This document shows positions 20,835-33,390 of a stretch of 64,000 bases of DNA, one piece after another. A program made the position numbers and the translations under genes. Below the pieces are notes generated by a model. It was not told where the DNA came from, did not search any database, and saw nothing but the letters and a program-made list of their open reading frames with translations. This stretch comes from Ricinus communis (lineage: Eukaryota; Streptophyta; Magnoliopsida; Malpighiales; Euphorbiaceae), in contig NC_063257.1 of assembly GCF_019578655.1 (NCBI RefSeq), positions 19,716,001 to 19,780,000 on the forward strand, read 5' to 3'. The first letter of the stretch is position 1; each line of letters begins with the position of its first letter.

Positions 20835-22687
20835 ATACCGAGCTTTGTAATTTTGGATATACTCGGGAATTGCCATAGCAAATCTTCACGCTCCCACGTA
20901 ACCTTGATATCGGGCAGATTTTTCCACTTCACCAAGTATTTGGTGTAGTTGGGAACTCCTCTTCTCTTATCACTCCCGTCCGCAAAGATGCATTCTAACT
21001 CTTGACAACTACTGCTTGAGCTCTTCTAGATTCGCCACTTTACTGGTCTTCCTTGTCTTCGTGGTATGGCTTAAGCATACTCACATGGAAGACATTATGG
21101 ATTTTAGTCTTGTAGGCAAGAAAGACCAACGCTGCTTCACGACCGGGAATGGGCCTTCATATCTCCTTACCAAGCCTTTATGCACTTTATGAGGGACTTG
21201 AATTGATTAGGCAGCAGCTTCACCATCACCAAGTCGCCAGCTATATCCTTTAGGCATCACTTCACGTCAGCCCCACTTCTTCATGATGTCCGCCTCTTCG
21301 TGCCATTCTCTCATAAATTTATAGGCATAAGGGCTGGCCTCCAAGCCAAGCAAAGAATGGCATTCTAGCTAATGGTCACGTCCCATAATGACTTCAAGGG
21401 ACTCTTATCCGTGGACTCGCTTTCTTTAGAGGTTATACGAGAATTGGGCTACGCCAAGCGCTTTGCCCAATCTCGCTGGTAAGCACTAACATAGTGCCTT
21501 AGGTAGAGTTCCAAAGAAGGCATTAATCGCTTCCGTCATTGCCGCTTATGGATGAAAGCTCAGGAGAAGTTGAGGTCCGTGCCTAATAACTTGAACAACT
21601 CTCGCAAAACTTGCCAAAGAACCGAGGGTCTCTATCACTGATTATACTCTTCGCAAACCCTACGCCTTCACAACATTCTCAAGAAGAGGCGAGCCGCCTT
21701 GTCTACCTTGCAAATGCAAGGTGGATAAAAGTAGCATACTTGCTAAATCTATCCACAACAACCATGATACTTTCAACCCTTCTTGATTTTGCAGAGCCAC
21801 AATAAAGTCCATCGAGACAATCTCCCACGGCCTTCAAATGATGTGAAGAGGTTCAAGTAGGCCAAGAGGCCGTTGTTGTTCCACCTTGTCTTGTTGGCAT
21901 ACAAGGCGTGTATCCCAACATAGCCTCCACATCGCCCCGAGTTGCGCTAGTAGTAGTTTTCATTGACTAGCGCAAGTGCAAGTCATGCCGGATGTCCAGC
22001 CCACAAAGAGTCATGGCACTCCTTCAAAAGTTCTCTCCGCAGATTTCCCTACTCGCCACATAGACTCGATTGCCAACAAAGTGAGGAGAAGGCCATCTTT
22101 CTCCTAAAATCGCCGAGTTTTTCCCGATTGCTAGCTTGATGATGCTCTCGCCAAAGTGTCTTGCTGCATTCCTTCCTTGATGCGCTACAGGAAGTCGCTT
22201 CTTGGTGTTAGAGTTAATGGAAGCCAACTCCGCCTTTCTACTCAACGCATCACCACAACATTGGCTTTGCCCGGCTTATATTCAAGCTTATAGTCGACCC
22301 GCCAAGAAATCTCTGCCAGTGTTTGCTTAGGACTCAACTTATTTTGACTCCCAAAATAGCTCTGTAGCCACATTATCCGTTAAAATAGTGAACTTGTCAG
22401 CCGAAAGCAAGTAATGTTCCATGCAGTGTAAGAAATGGACGGTTTCAGCCATCTTCTCTCGACAAGATACCGCCTTTCCGCTTCATTGCTTCTGCGACTT
22501 TCATAGGCGAGTGGTGCCTATCTTGTATGAGGATGCTCCAATGGCATAGTCCGAGGCATCCGTGTGCACCTCAAATGGTTTTCCATAATCGAGCAAAGAT
22601 CATGACAGCTCCACTGACACAAAGATTCTTCAAGGTTTCGAATGTAGCATGGCATTCTCACCCCAATTCCATGCCTTATTCTTCGAG
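20835..22687 (-). pseudogene. Chromovirus RNase H-integrase-chromodomain remnant
   Basis: Read on the minus strand: a KNKAWNWGENA linker and HTDASDYAIG start of RNase H (about 22690-22540); EHYLLSADKFTILTDNVAT; DYKLEYKPGKANVV; the integrase zinc-binding region (CHDSLWAGHP trace); VCQQDKVEQ and GLLEPLHII; a VDRFSKYATFI trace; ISDRDPRFFGKFC; then VKLLPNQFK, GPFPVVK and finally the chromodomain (LVKWKNLPDIKVTWEREDLL, ending SLRLSGEE at ~20815). The chromodomain targets integration to marked chromatin in this clade. Many frameshifts and stops make it a pseudogene, but domain order is that of a full 3' pol. Confidence 0.8.
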
Positions 22688-25600
22688 TATATAACAACCC
22701 GCAAGAGGGATATATTTGTCAATATTAGAAAACTACCCCGTAAGAGGGGTATATCACTAAAAATGAGAAAACAACCCTAAAGAGATGGTATATTTCTTAA
22801 TATGAGAAAATAACCCCGTAAGAGAGGTATATTTATCAATATTAGAAAACAACCCCATAAGAGGGATATATCTTTAAAAAATTAGAAAACAACCCCAAAA
22901 ATGGAATATTTTTTAATATGAGAAAACAACCCCATAAAATTTGTATATTTGTCAATATTAGAAAACAACCCCGAATAGGAGTATATTTGTCAAAATTAGA
23001 AAAAATCCCTGTAAGAGGGGTATATCTTTCAAAATGAAAAGAAACCCCAAAAGTGGCATATTTTTAATATGAGAAAACAACCCCATAAGAGGGGTATATT
23101 TATCAATATAAGAAAACAATCCTGTAAGAGGGGTATATTTATCAATATTATAAAACCACCAAGTAAAGAGGGATATATTTGTCAATATTAGAAAACAACT
23201 CCGTAAGAGGGGTATATTTGTCAATATGAGAAAACAACCTGTAAGAGCGTGAGTATTTATCAATATGAGAAGACAACCCCATAAGATGGGTATAGTTGTT
23301 AATATTATAAAACGACCCTATAAAAGGGCTTATATTTGTTAATATTAGAAAACAACCCCGTAAGAGATGTATATTTACGAATATTAGAAAACAACCTGTA
23401 AGAGAGGCATATTTGTCAATATTAGAAAATAACCCCGTAAGAGGGGTATATTTCTCAAAATAAGAAAACCACCCAATAAGATGGGTATATTTGTCAATAT
23501 TAGAAAACGACTGTAAGTGGAGTATATTTGTCAATATTAGAAAATAATCCTGTAAGAGAGGTGTATTTGCCAATATCGTAAAACAACCCCGTATTGTGGG
23601 GTATATTTATCAATATTAGAAAACAACCAAGTAAGAGGGGTATATTTATCAATAAGAGAAAACAATCCCGTAAGATGGGTATATTCGCCAATATTAGAAA
23701 ACAACCTCGTAAGAGGGGTATATCATTCAACTTCGTAAAATAACCCCAAAAAATGGTGTATTTTTAAAGTAGAAAACAATCATGTAAGAGGGGTATATTT
23801 GTCAATATTAGAAAATAATCCCGTAAGAGGGTATATTTGTCAATGTTTTAGAACAACCCCACAAGAGGGATATATCCGCTAATATTAAAAACCGTAAGAG
23901 GGGTATATATGTAAATATTTGAAAAAACCCCATAAGAGGGGCATATCTTTCAAAAATGAGAAAACAACCCCAAAAAAGTAGTATATTTTTAATATGAACA
24001 AAAACAACCCGTAAGTAGTATATTTGTCAATATTAGAAAACAACACCTTCTGTAGGGTAAATTTGTCAATATTAGAAAACAACCCCGTAAGAGGGCTATA
24101 TTTATCAATATAAGAAAACAATCCCGTAAGACGGTATATTTGTCAATATTAGAAAATGACCCCGTAAGAGGGAATATTTGTTAATATTATAAGACAACCC
24201 CGTAAGAGAGGTATATTTGTCAATATTAGAAAACAACCTCGTGAGGGGGATATTTGTCAATATTAGAAAACAACCCCGTAAGAGGGGTATATTTACCAAT
24301 ATGAGAAGACAACCCCGTATGATGGGTATATTTGTCAATATTAGAAAACGACCTCGTGAATCGCAGATATTTGTCAATATTAGAAAACAACCCCGTAAGA
24401 GGGTTATATTTATCAATATGAAAAACAAGCCCGTAAGAGGGGTACATTTATCAATATTAGAAAATAATCCTGTAAGGGGGTATATTTGTCAAATATAATA
24501 AAACAACCCCGCAAGAGGGATATATTTGTCAATATTAGAAAATAAACCTTGCAGAGGGGTATATTCAACAATATTAGATAACAACCCCGTAAGAGGGGTA
24601 TATTTGTCAATATTAGAAAATAATCCCAAGAGGGGTATATCCACAACATGAGAAAACAAGCCCAAAAAGGTGGTATATTTTAATATGAGCAACCACTCCC
24701 GTAAGAGAGGTATATTTGTCAATATTAGAAAACAATCCAAAGAAGAGGGGTGTATTTGTCAATATTTGAAAACAACCTCGGTAAGATCGCAGTATATTTG
24801 TCAATATTAGAAAATAACCCGTAAGAGCTAGTATATTTGTCAATATTAGAAAACAACCCTGTAAGAAGAGTATATTTATCAATAAGAGAAAATAACCCCG
24901 TAAGAGAGGTATATTTGTCAATATTAGAAAACAACCCCATAAGAGATGTATATTTGTCAATATTAGAAAACAACCCCGCTGAGGGGTATATTTATCAATA
25001 TTAGAAGACAACCCCATAAGATGGGTATATTTATCAATATTAGAAAATGACTTCGTATTGGTAGGGTAGATTTCTCCATATTAGAAATAACCCTAAGGGT
25101 GATATATTTGTCAATATGAGAAAACAACCTCGTAAGAGGGGTATATTTGTCAATATTAAAATACAACCCTATAAGATGGGTATATTTGTCAATATTAGAA
25201 AATAATCCCGTAAGAAGGGTATATTTGTCAATATTATATAACAACGCCAGTAAGAGGGATATATTTGTCAATATTAGAAAACAACCCCATAAGAAAGGTA
25301 TACTTGTCAATATTAGAAAACAACCTGTAAGAAGGGTATATTCAAAGCATTATTAGAAAACAACCCTGCTAGAGGGTATATCTTTCAAATGAGAAAATAA
25401 CCCCAAAAAGGTGGTATATTTTTAATACGAGAAACAACCCTCGTAAGAGAGGTATATCACCAATAGTAGAAAAACAATCCCGTAAGAGGGGGGTATACTT
25501 GTCAATATGAGAAAACAATCACGTAGGAGGGGTACATTTGTCAATATTAGAAAATAATCCCGTGCAGAGGGGTATATCTTTCTCAAAATGAGAAAACAAC

Positions 25601-27398
25601 CCCAAACAGTGTGGTATATTTTTAATATGAGAAAACAACCTGTAAGAAGGGTATATTCTTCAATGTTAGAAAACAACCCCGCAATTCAGGGGTATATCTT
25701 TCTAAATGAGAAAACCGCAAAAAGTGGTACATTTTTTAAAATTGGAGAAAACAACCCCGTAAGAGAAGTATATTAGTCAATATTAGAAAACAATCCCGTA
25801 AGAGGGGTATATTCATCCATATTAGAAAACAACCCCTGTTAGAGGGGTATATCTTCAAAATTTGAAAATAACTATAGAAAATGGTATATTTTTAATATGA
25901 CCAGAAAACAACCCCGTAAGAGAAGTATATTTGTCAATATTAGAAAACAACCTCGTAAGAGGGGTATATTAGCAATACGTAATATGATAAAACAACTTAA
26001 ATTGATGGGATATATTTGTCAATATTAGAAAACAACCTCAAGAGGGCTATATATTTATCAATATAAGAAAATAATCCCTGTAAGATGTATATTTGTCAAT
26101 ATTAGAAAATGACCCCGTAAGAGGGGTATATTTGTTAATATTATAAGACAAACCCCGTAAGAGAGGTATATTTGTCAATATTAGAAAACAACCTCGGAGA
26201 GGGGATATTTGTCAATATTAGAAAACAACCCTCGTCAGAGGGTGTGTATATTTACTAATATGAGAAGACAACTCGTATGATGGGTATATTTGTCAATATT
26301 AGAAAACGACCCCGTAATCGTAAAGATATTTGTCAATATTAGAAAACAAATTCTATATGGTGATATATATTTCTTAATATGAGAAAACATCCCAAGAAGA
26401 GGGTATTTGTCAATATTAGAAAACAACTCGTAAGAGGGTATATTTATCATTATGGAAAATAACCCCGAATAGGGGTACATTTATCAATATTAGAAAATAA
26501 TCCCGGTAGGGTATATATTTGTCAAATATAAAAACAACCCCGTAAGAGGATATATTTGTCAATATTAGAAAGCAAACCGGGGTAAGAGGGGTATATTCAA
26601 CAATATTAGATAACAACCCGTAAGAGGTGTGAGTATCTGTCAATATGAGAAAACAAGCTCAAAAGGTGGTATATTTTAATATGAGCAAACTAATTCCGTA
26701 AGAGAGTGTATATTTGCTGGTCATTAGAAAACAATCCTGTAAGAGGGGTGTATTTGTCAATATTAAAAAATCTCGTAAGAGGGTATATTTGTCAATATTA
26801 GAAAATAACCCTCAGAAGAGCGTGTATATTTGTCAATATTAGAAAACAACCCTCGTAAAGGAGTATATTTATCAATATGAGAGAAACAACGCCGTAAGAG
26901 AGGTATATTTGTCAATATTAGAAAACAACCCATAAGAGAGAGAGGTATTTGTCAATATTAGAAAAACAACCCCGTCTTGCTGTGGTATATTTATCAATAT
27001 TAGAAGACAACCCCAAGATGGGAGTATATTTGTCAATATTGTAAAACAACTCAGAATAGGGTGTAGATTTCTCCATATTAGAAAACAACTCCTAAGGGTG
27101 ATATATTTGTCAATATGAGAAAACAACTGAAGAGGGCACAATATTGTCAATAATATTTAAATACAACCTCGAAGGAAGACATATTTGTCAATATGAGAAA
27201 ACAACCTCGTAAGAGGGGTACATTTGCAACAATATTAGGAAAATGTCAACCCCGTAAGAGGGTATATTTGTCAATCTTAGAAAACAATCCCGTAAGAGGG
27301 TATATCTACAATATTATAAACAACGTCAGCAAGAGGGATATATTTGTCAATATTAGAAAACAACCCGTAAGAAAGGTATATTCATTAATATTAGAAAA
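22688..27398. repeat. Satellite array of ~40-bp units
   Basis: About 115-120 head-to-tail copies. The unit can be read as GTATATTTGTCAATATTAGA followed by AAACAACCCCGTAAGAGGGG. A second unit type ('tctttcaaaatgag' then 'caaccccaaaaaggtggtat') recurs at irregular intervals (for example 23020, 23740, 23945, 24640, 25380, 25590, 25695, 25860, 26650). Blocks of variant units at about 24060-25320 reappear in the same order at 26030-27390, a higher-order period near 1.97-2.0 kb. Long reading frames in it ('LTNIPLLRGCFLI' and similar) are frame artefacts of the repeat. The array enters the gap, so its full size is unknown. Confidence 0.95.
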
Positions 27399-27898
27399 NN
27401 NNNNNNNNNNNNNNNNNNNNNNNNNNNNNNNNNNNNNNNNNNNNNNNNNNNNNNNNNNNNNNNNNNNNNNNNNNNNNNNNNNNNNNNNNNNNNNNNNNNN
27501 NNNNNNNNNNNNNNNNNNNNNNNNNNNNNNNNNNNNNNNNNNNNNNNNNNNNNNNNNNNNNNNNNNNNNNNNNNNNNNNNNNNNNNNNNNNNNNNNNNNN
27601 NNNNNNNNNNNNNNNNNNNNNNNNNNNNNNNNNNNNNNNNNNNNNNNNNNNNNNNNNNNNNNNNNNNNNNNNNNNNNNNNNNNNNNNNNNNNNNNNNNNN
27701 NNNNNNNNNNNNNNNNNNNNNNNNNNNNNNNNNNNNNNNNNNNNNNNNNNNNNNNNNNNNNNNNNNNNNNNNNNNNNNNNNNNNNNNNNNNNNNNNNNNN
27801 NNNNNNNNNNNNNNNNNNNNNNNNNNNNNNNNNNNNNNNNNNNNNNNNNNNNNNNNNNNNNNNNNNNNNNNNNNNNNNNNNNNNNNNNNNNNNNNNNN
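27399..27898. other. Assembly gap, exactly 500 N
   Basis: A round-number run of N, the usual placeholder for a gap of unknown length. It begins inside the satellite; the far side is repeat D, so the array end is unresolved. Confidence 0.99.
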
Positions 27899-28140
27899 GG
27901 ACTTCTAATGACATAAGAATTAAACCTAAAGGAATCATGGAAACTCAATTGACAAGCTTGACCAAAGGGTATCAGTTTAGCTTGATGATTTACAAGACTT
28001 CCAGACATAAATCCACACACATAAAGGAGAAAACCTTGCTTTTTATTAATCCAAGCGTAATACAAGTAGCAATGTGAGCATTTTGATGTTTGGGAGGCAT
28101 ATAATGAAGTAATGTGAGTAGGAGTATTATTAAGTAGGCC
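27899..28140 (+). repeat. Repeat D fragment
   Basis: Matches other D copies (for example 31560-31760): 'caattgacaagcttgacc', 'gacataaatccacacac', 'attaatccaagcgtaata' and 'tgtttgggaggcatataatg' in the same order. Confidence 0.75.
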
Positions 28141-28157
28141 CACGAGAAAATGAAAGA

Positions 28158-28610
28158 TTGCAATGGAGTATAATGAACATCAAGGAGGATATGGAAAAGA
28201 TCCAGTTATATATGGTAGCCAACCAAAGAGCCATATTAAAAGAAATCAATGCTAATGCTCAAAGTGCAGGAAACAATAAAGTGAACTTGGTAAATGAGGA
28301 AGATTTAGATTTAGTAATTGTTGATGATGATAATGCCACAATTATGGGTGTTGGTCATGGCATGGATTAAGGAACTAAAGGAGGCTGAAATAATGTAATG
28401 GGTAGAGGGAATAGCTTAGAAGTAGTTTGGTGGTTACTATGGGTATAATGATGATGTGGATAAAAATTTGGGTTGCATCAAACTTAGGATTCCTACCTTT
28501 TAGGAAAATCATATCTAGAGGCATATTTGGAGTGGGAAAAGCAAGTAGACCTTATCTTTGATTGTCATAATTTTGTAGGAAAAATAAGGTAAGGTTAGTG
28601 ATTTGATTCG
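28158..28610 (+). pseudogene. Ty3/gypsy gag fragment
   Basis: A 70-residue frame (KINANAQSAG-like, acidic NEEDLDLVIVDDDN) is followed in shifted frames by GCIKLRIPTF and LEAYLEWEKQVDLIFDCHNF, the start of the gag capsid domain in iMet-primed plant gypsy elements. It stops where a family L LTR begins. Frameshifts and a stop in IPTF* mark it as dead. Confidence 0.65.
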
Positions 28611-28624
28611 TTTATATCGAGGCA

Positions 28625-29566
28625 TGAACAAGTCAAAATAGGCCCAAAATAAACATGTCAATCTAATTGGAGTCCAATACTAAGAATTGGCCGCTTATTG
28701 CATGTTACTTAAGCCCAAATGTTATGTTTATTATATGGGCTAGGGTTGGACGAATTTTAGGAGTATCTGTTCATTTAAAGAAGTCTTTTAATAGTTAGGA
28801 GTCTTGTTTGAAGTTATCCTTTTAGTTTAGGAGTTATGTTCCTAGTTTTATGGTTATTTGCTTCCTTATCATTATAGAATTAGGTTTTTCTAAGGCCTAT
28901 ATAAGCTAGTACAAATTTCTATGTAAAGTTAGGTTGAATATTGTTTATTTTGGAGTTAATTATCTTCTGTTGTTCTTTATGAACTTGGTGAATTTATCAA
29001 GTGAAGGCTTGATATTTTACAAACTTAGTTTAATCTAAACTTTTGTTTATATTAAACAGCCTTTAATTCTTTATAATTAAGGTTCTTAAGAACAAGTTAT
29101 TTAAGGGTCTTGTTAGGAGTTAGAGTTTCTTTGCTTGATTAGGTGAATGATCCTTGGTAAAGACGTCAATATTGAATATGATTTAGGCATAAGTTAGCCA
29201 CATTCGTGACGCTTATATTCTTTTTAAGACTTTGGATATGTCTTTAAAACATATCAAATTCATATGCCATTTTCCAAACTATGATTAATCAATATTTTAC
29301 TTTCTTTCAAGCCAAAATTGCTTGTATCTTCTGTTCTTATTTGAATGCAAAACTTATTAATGAGGTGATCTATCCAGCAGCATACTTAGGAATTGGGGGT
29401 TTAAGGAACATAGTTTTCCTTAGGTTCTAAGTTTTGATCATCTTACACTCTAATTAGACAATCCTAGGGTTTGATTTCAAGTTGCTCTTTGGATTTTCAA
29501 GTTAGTGACTTACGGATTCATAAAGATTAGAGTTCTTGGAGGTTCTTTAACATTTGGTATCAGAGC
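28625..29566 (+). mobile_element. Family L LTR (plus) with initiator tRNA-Met primer site
   Basis: LTR of ~928 bp from TGAACAAG (28625) to TTTAACA (29552), with a TATA box (CCTATATAAGC, about 28897) and TGGTATCAGAGC at 29555-29566, the standard primer site for initiator tRNA-Met. Reverse-oriented relatives lie at 30986, 32480, 38936, 46873 and 54287. What follows the primer site after ~90 bp is repeat D in inverse orientation, not gag. Confidence 0.8.
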
Positions 29567-29654
29567 TTTTAGCTCTTGAATCAGGTTACTTATCCTTCTT
29601 TAATGTTATTTCATTGTGTTATTTAAGATTCCAAGTGGTTTGATTCGTTTCTCG

Positions 29655-30985
29655 ATAACAATCTTGATTGCCGCTTCCACATGCTTTCTCTAAATAGTGG
29701 TGTTTATATCTCCAAATAAAACCAAATACTAGATAAAGAGGAGTTGACTGGTTAACAACTCTCGTAGTCCTAAAATTAATGAGTCAGAATAACAAAAACA
29801 AGGGTAAATTCGTGTGGGCATACTTAATAAAACCCCAGCCCAAATTATATAATTATATGCGTCCCAGACATTAAAACGCATGCATTCCCCCTTAGATTAA
29901 TGGAAAACAATATTATTTCTCCTCTACACATGCGAATTTGTGTCTCGTCCTGCTAGATCATCACGTCACGCCCTAATGCCACCGATCAAGCTTATTAATT
30001 ACATTCTACGATTCCTCACGCCAACTTTCATGTCGAGAACATGAAATGATAGAGATCCCAATAGTAAATCCTAAATTGGAATATTGGGGCTTCTCTGAAC
30101 GATCGCGAACCAATCTTTTGGAAGAAAGAGGAAACAACAAGAATCTTGGCACGCCCAAATATTCCGATTCAGGATTTGTACCATTAGGATCTCCATCCTT
30201 CCTTATTCCTCTAGTCCTGATGACGCAAGGTTTGGCATAAAGAATCCTCAAAACGCAATTGATAAGCTTGGCCGATGGCATTGGGCCTTAGCTTAATGAT
30301 CAAGAAAAAGGAGATGGAAATCCATATGCGTAAGTGAGAAATCATGTTGTTTTCGATTAATACAGCGTAATATAAGTTGAATTCGAGCTCGTTGATGTTT
30401 GAAATGCAGATAATGAAGTAATTTGGGTCAAACTGTTCTTAGGTAGGCCTCGAAAATTTACCCTTATTTTTGCAAATGAATACTTAAGGATAATGAGCAT
30501 ATTATTTCAGTTTTCTACCTTGCGGGAAATCAAGTTATGGATTTTTTGAAGAACTTTTTGGACTTAATTAACACGTGCTAGTAAGCATAGACTTATCCTC
30601 ACGACCATCCTTTCTCTTGTGTTCTTTGTCTACCCTTGTGTTTAAATCAATTCCTTTGACCCCTTATGATTAGTCATATGGAAGAGAACAAAGAACTTTT
30701 GATTGCTTTCCTTATCGGATATGAAATCCTACCGATATTCTCTTCTTTTATTATTTTGTGTCTCTTTCTAATCTTTGTCTAGTATGATGGTTTGGTTTTA
30801 TTTGGGAGCATAAACATGAGTATTGAATGAAAGCGTGTGGAAACAGCAATCATAAGCACCAATCTAATGCTTCAACGAATGCTAAGAAAGAATAGTTGAT
30901 TGTGTATTGATATCATTCTCCGAATGATCGCAAACGAATCTTTTGGAGGAAAGTGGGAACAACGAGAATCAAGGCACGCCCAAAT
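29655..30985. repeat. Two repeat D copies in inverted orientation
   Basis: 29655-30090 is D on the minus strand and 30091-30985 is D on the plus strand. Sequence around 29790-30090 mirrors 30147-30475 with a ~55-bp spacer: 'agatcccaatagtaaatcc' at the left corresponds to 'ggatttgtaccattaggatc' at the right. Short frames here do not show a domain. Confidence 0.75.
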
Positions 30986-31211
30986 TGATACGAACATGGC
31001 TAACTTGTGCCAAACATGTATTCAATGTTGATGTCTGCACTATGGATCATTTACCTAATCAACCAAAGAAACTTTAACTCCCAACAGGACCCTTAAATAA
31101 CTTGTATTGAAGAACCTTAATTATAAAGAATATGTGATATGTCACCCATTCTTAATTATTGGACTCCAAATAGCTTGATTTGATTATCTTGGGCTTATCT
31201 TATCTTGATCA
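30986..31211 (-). repeat. Family L LTR, internally deleted
   Basis: Plus-strand ends TGATACGAAC...CTTGATCA match the copy at 32480-33068, but only 226 bp remain; the U3/TATA part is gone. Confidence 0.75.
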
Positions 31212-31517
31212 TGCCTCCATATGTTGGATTGAGTTGATAAGAGTATCTTGAGGACCATTATCTTGATTAAGCCTTATCCTACTTGGACTTTGAATCGGAC
31301 TAGGATTCCTAGTGAACATAGGATTCGTGTCATTGCTTGAACTCCTAATATCATCAGAACTCCTTGCTGGATTAGGATTCCTAGTGGATTTAGGACTCCT
31401 TGACCAAGTAGGATTTGCATCATTATATTTCCTTATTGGAGTAGAGTTCCTTGTGCTACATGGGTTCTCATCATAGATATTCTTTTTCATGATCTGAACC
31501 ATTGGGATCTTCATCAT
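31209..31517 (-). pseudogene. Polyprotein tail with hexapeptide repeats
   Basis: An open frame of 102 residues whose middle is built of six-residue units (KNPCSTR-type: NPCSTR, NSTPIR, NPTWSR, SPKSTR, NPNPAR) encoded by an 18-bp DNA repeat (31302-31463). It ends INSIQHMEA and its stop codon TGA is the first three bases of the adjoining LTR (31209-31211). Function unknown. The position, between pol and 3' LTR, and sister copies at 33069-33390 and 47555-47935 suggest a C-terminal tail of the family L polyprotein. Repeat D precedes it on the coding strand, so the upstream pol is absent. Confidence 0.5.
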
Positions 31518-32479
31518 TCCTTACTCCTCTAAGGACGAGGGACTCTTGATGACACAAGGATTAGCATAAGGAAACATGGGAGCGCAATTGACAAGCTTGA
31601 CCGGTGCCATTGGGGATTACCTTGATGATCAAGTAGGATGAGACATAAATCCACGCATGTAACTCATGTTATTTTCAATTAATCCAAGCGTAATAATAGC
31701 CGAAATTCAAGCGCTCTAATGTTTGAAATGCATATCATGAAGTAATTTAGGTTTGAGTGTTTTTAGGTAGGCCTACGCGAATTTACCCTTGTTTTTGTTA
31801 ATATTGCTCATAAAATTTAGGACTGTGAGAGTTGTTGCCCAATTAACCCCTCTTTTGTTCTTGATTTGACTTTAGTTTATTTATCTTTATGTATTTATTT
31901 TTCATATTTAGCATCTAGCTTCTTATGGAATGATAGCTTTTGCACTAGAACAACCACATGCAATCTGAATACTTGAGGCCACCAAGATATTATTTCAATT
32001 TTCTACCATGCGGAAATCAAGTTATGGATTCTTTGAAGAACCTTTTGGACTTAATCAACACTGCATCTAATGAGCATACACTTATTCTTACGTCCATCCT
32101 TTCTCTTGTGTTTTTGTCTACCTTTGTGTTTAAATCAATTCCATTTGATCCTTACGATTAGCCATATGGAAAAGTACAAAGAACTTGTGATTGCTTTCCT
32201 TATCGGATCTGAAATCCTACCAGTATTCTTATCTTTTTGTTTAATTTGTTTCTCTCTTTCTAATCTCTATCTAGTATAATGGTTTGGTTTTATTTGGGAG
32301 CTAAACACGAGTGTTGAATGAAAGTGCATGGAAGCGGCAGTCATAGGCACCGATCTAAGGCTTTGACGAATGCGAAGAAAGAAAATTAGTTGATCATGTA
32401 TTGATATCATTCTCCGAATGATCGCAGACGAATCTTTTGGAGGAAAGTGGGAACGACAAGAATCAAGGCATGCCGAAAT
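31518..32479 (+). repeat. Repeat D copy
   Basis: Nearly complete unit, from 'gacgagggactcttgatgac' to 'aatcaaggcatgcc'. It is colinear with 37814-38760 and with the reverse of 48040-49040. No domain in its short frames. Confidence 0.8.
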
Positions 32480-33068
32480 TGATACGAACATGGCTAACTT
32501 GTGCCAAACCTGTATTCAATGTTGATGCCTTCACCAAGGATCATTCACCTAATCAACCAAAGAAACTCTAACTCCCAATAGGACCCTTAAGTAACTTGTA
32601 CTTAAGAACCTTAATTTTAGAGGTTAAAGGTTGTTTAACATAAACATAAGTTTAAGTTAAACTAATTTTGTCAATTACCCAGCCTTTACTTGATAAATTC
32701 ACCAAATTCATTAAGAATAAAAGAAGAGAATTAACTCCAAAAAAATCAATATCCAGCAACTCCCTTTACATAGAAATTCGAACTAGCTTATATAGACCTT
32801 AAAGAAACCTAATTCTATAATGATAAGGAAGCAAATAATAATAAGACTAGGAGTAGAACTCCTAAACTAAAAGGATAACTTAAAACGAGACTCCTAACAA
32901 TTAAAAGACTTCTTTAAATGAACAAACACTTTTAAAATTCCTCCAACCTTGGTGTATATAATAAACATGATAATTGGGCTTAAGTAACATGTGATATGTC
33001 GCCCATTCCTGAGTATTGGACTCCAAATAGGTTGATTTGATTATCTTGGGCATATCTTATCTTGATCA
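32480..33068 (-). repeat. Family L LTR
   Basis: 589 bp with ends TGATACGAAC...CTTGATCA (plus-strand view). The reverse complement matches 28625-29210 of the plus-oriented copy, including the TATATAAGCTAG promoter block (about 32795). The 5-mers outside (GAAAT, TACCT) do not match. Confidence 0.8.
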
Positions 33069-33390
33069 TACCTCCACATGCTGGATTGAGTTGATAAGAG
33101 TATCTTGAGGCCCATTATCTTGATTAAGCCTAATCCCAATAGAATTTTGAATCGGACTAGGATTCCTAGTGGAAATAAGATTTCTTTCGCCGGCTTGAAC
33201 TCCTAATATCATCGGAACTCCTTGGATTAGGATTCCTAGTGGAATTAGGACTCCTTGTTGAAGTAGGATTCCTTGAGCAAGTAGGATTTAAATCATTAGG
33301 TTTTCTTATTGGAGTAGAATTTCTTGTGCTACATGGGTTCTTATCACATATATTCTTACTCATGATTTGCACCATTAGGATCTCCATCAT
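33069..33390 (-). pseudogene. Hexapeptide-repeat tail, second copy
   Basis: 18-bp repeats at 33159-33333 encode NPCSTR, NSTPIR, NPTCSR, NPTSTR, SPNSTR and NPNPR. A stop near 33166 breaks the frame before the end of the tail. The same GGAGGTA|TGATC junction with the LTR is kept. Confidence 0.5.

Larger units (their letters stand above)
20284..22687 (-). mobile_element. Chromovirus (Ty3/gypsy), 3' half
   Basis: 3' LTR, polypurine tract, chromodomain, integrase and RNase H are present in minus orientation. The element stops abruptly in the linker before RNase H where the satellite begins at about 22688. Its 5' part is not found on the far side of the array in this window. Confidence 0.85.

Noticed and set aside
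22958..27150. Many reading frames with repeated 'LTNIPLLRGCFLI' or 'NIDKYTPLTGLFS' peptides that look like membrane or repeat proteins
   Set aside because: They are the 40-bp satellite read in its frames; a 40-bp unit shifts frame each copy and none has a start context or domain.
22688..27398. CRISPR-like appearance of short regular repeats
   Set aside because: The whole unit repeats with no unique spacers, and the window is a plant genome.
27193..28143. Long open frames spanning 27.3-28.1 kb
   Set aside because: They run through 500 N; only the assembly gap makes them open.
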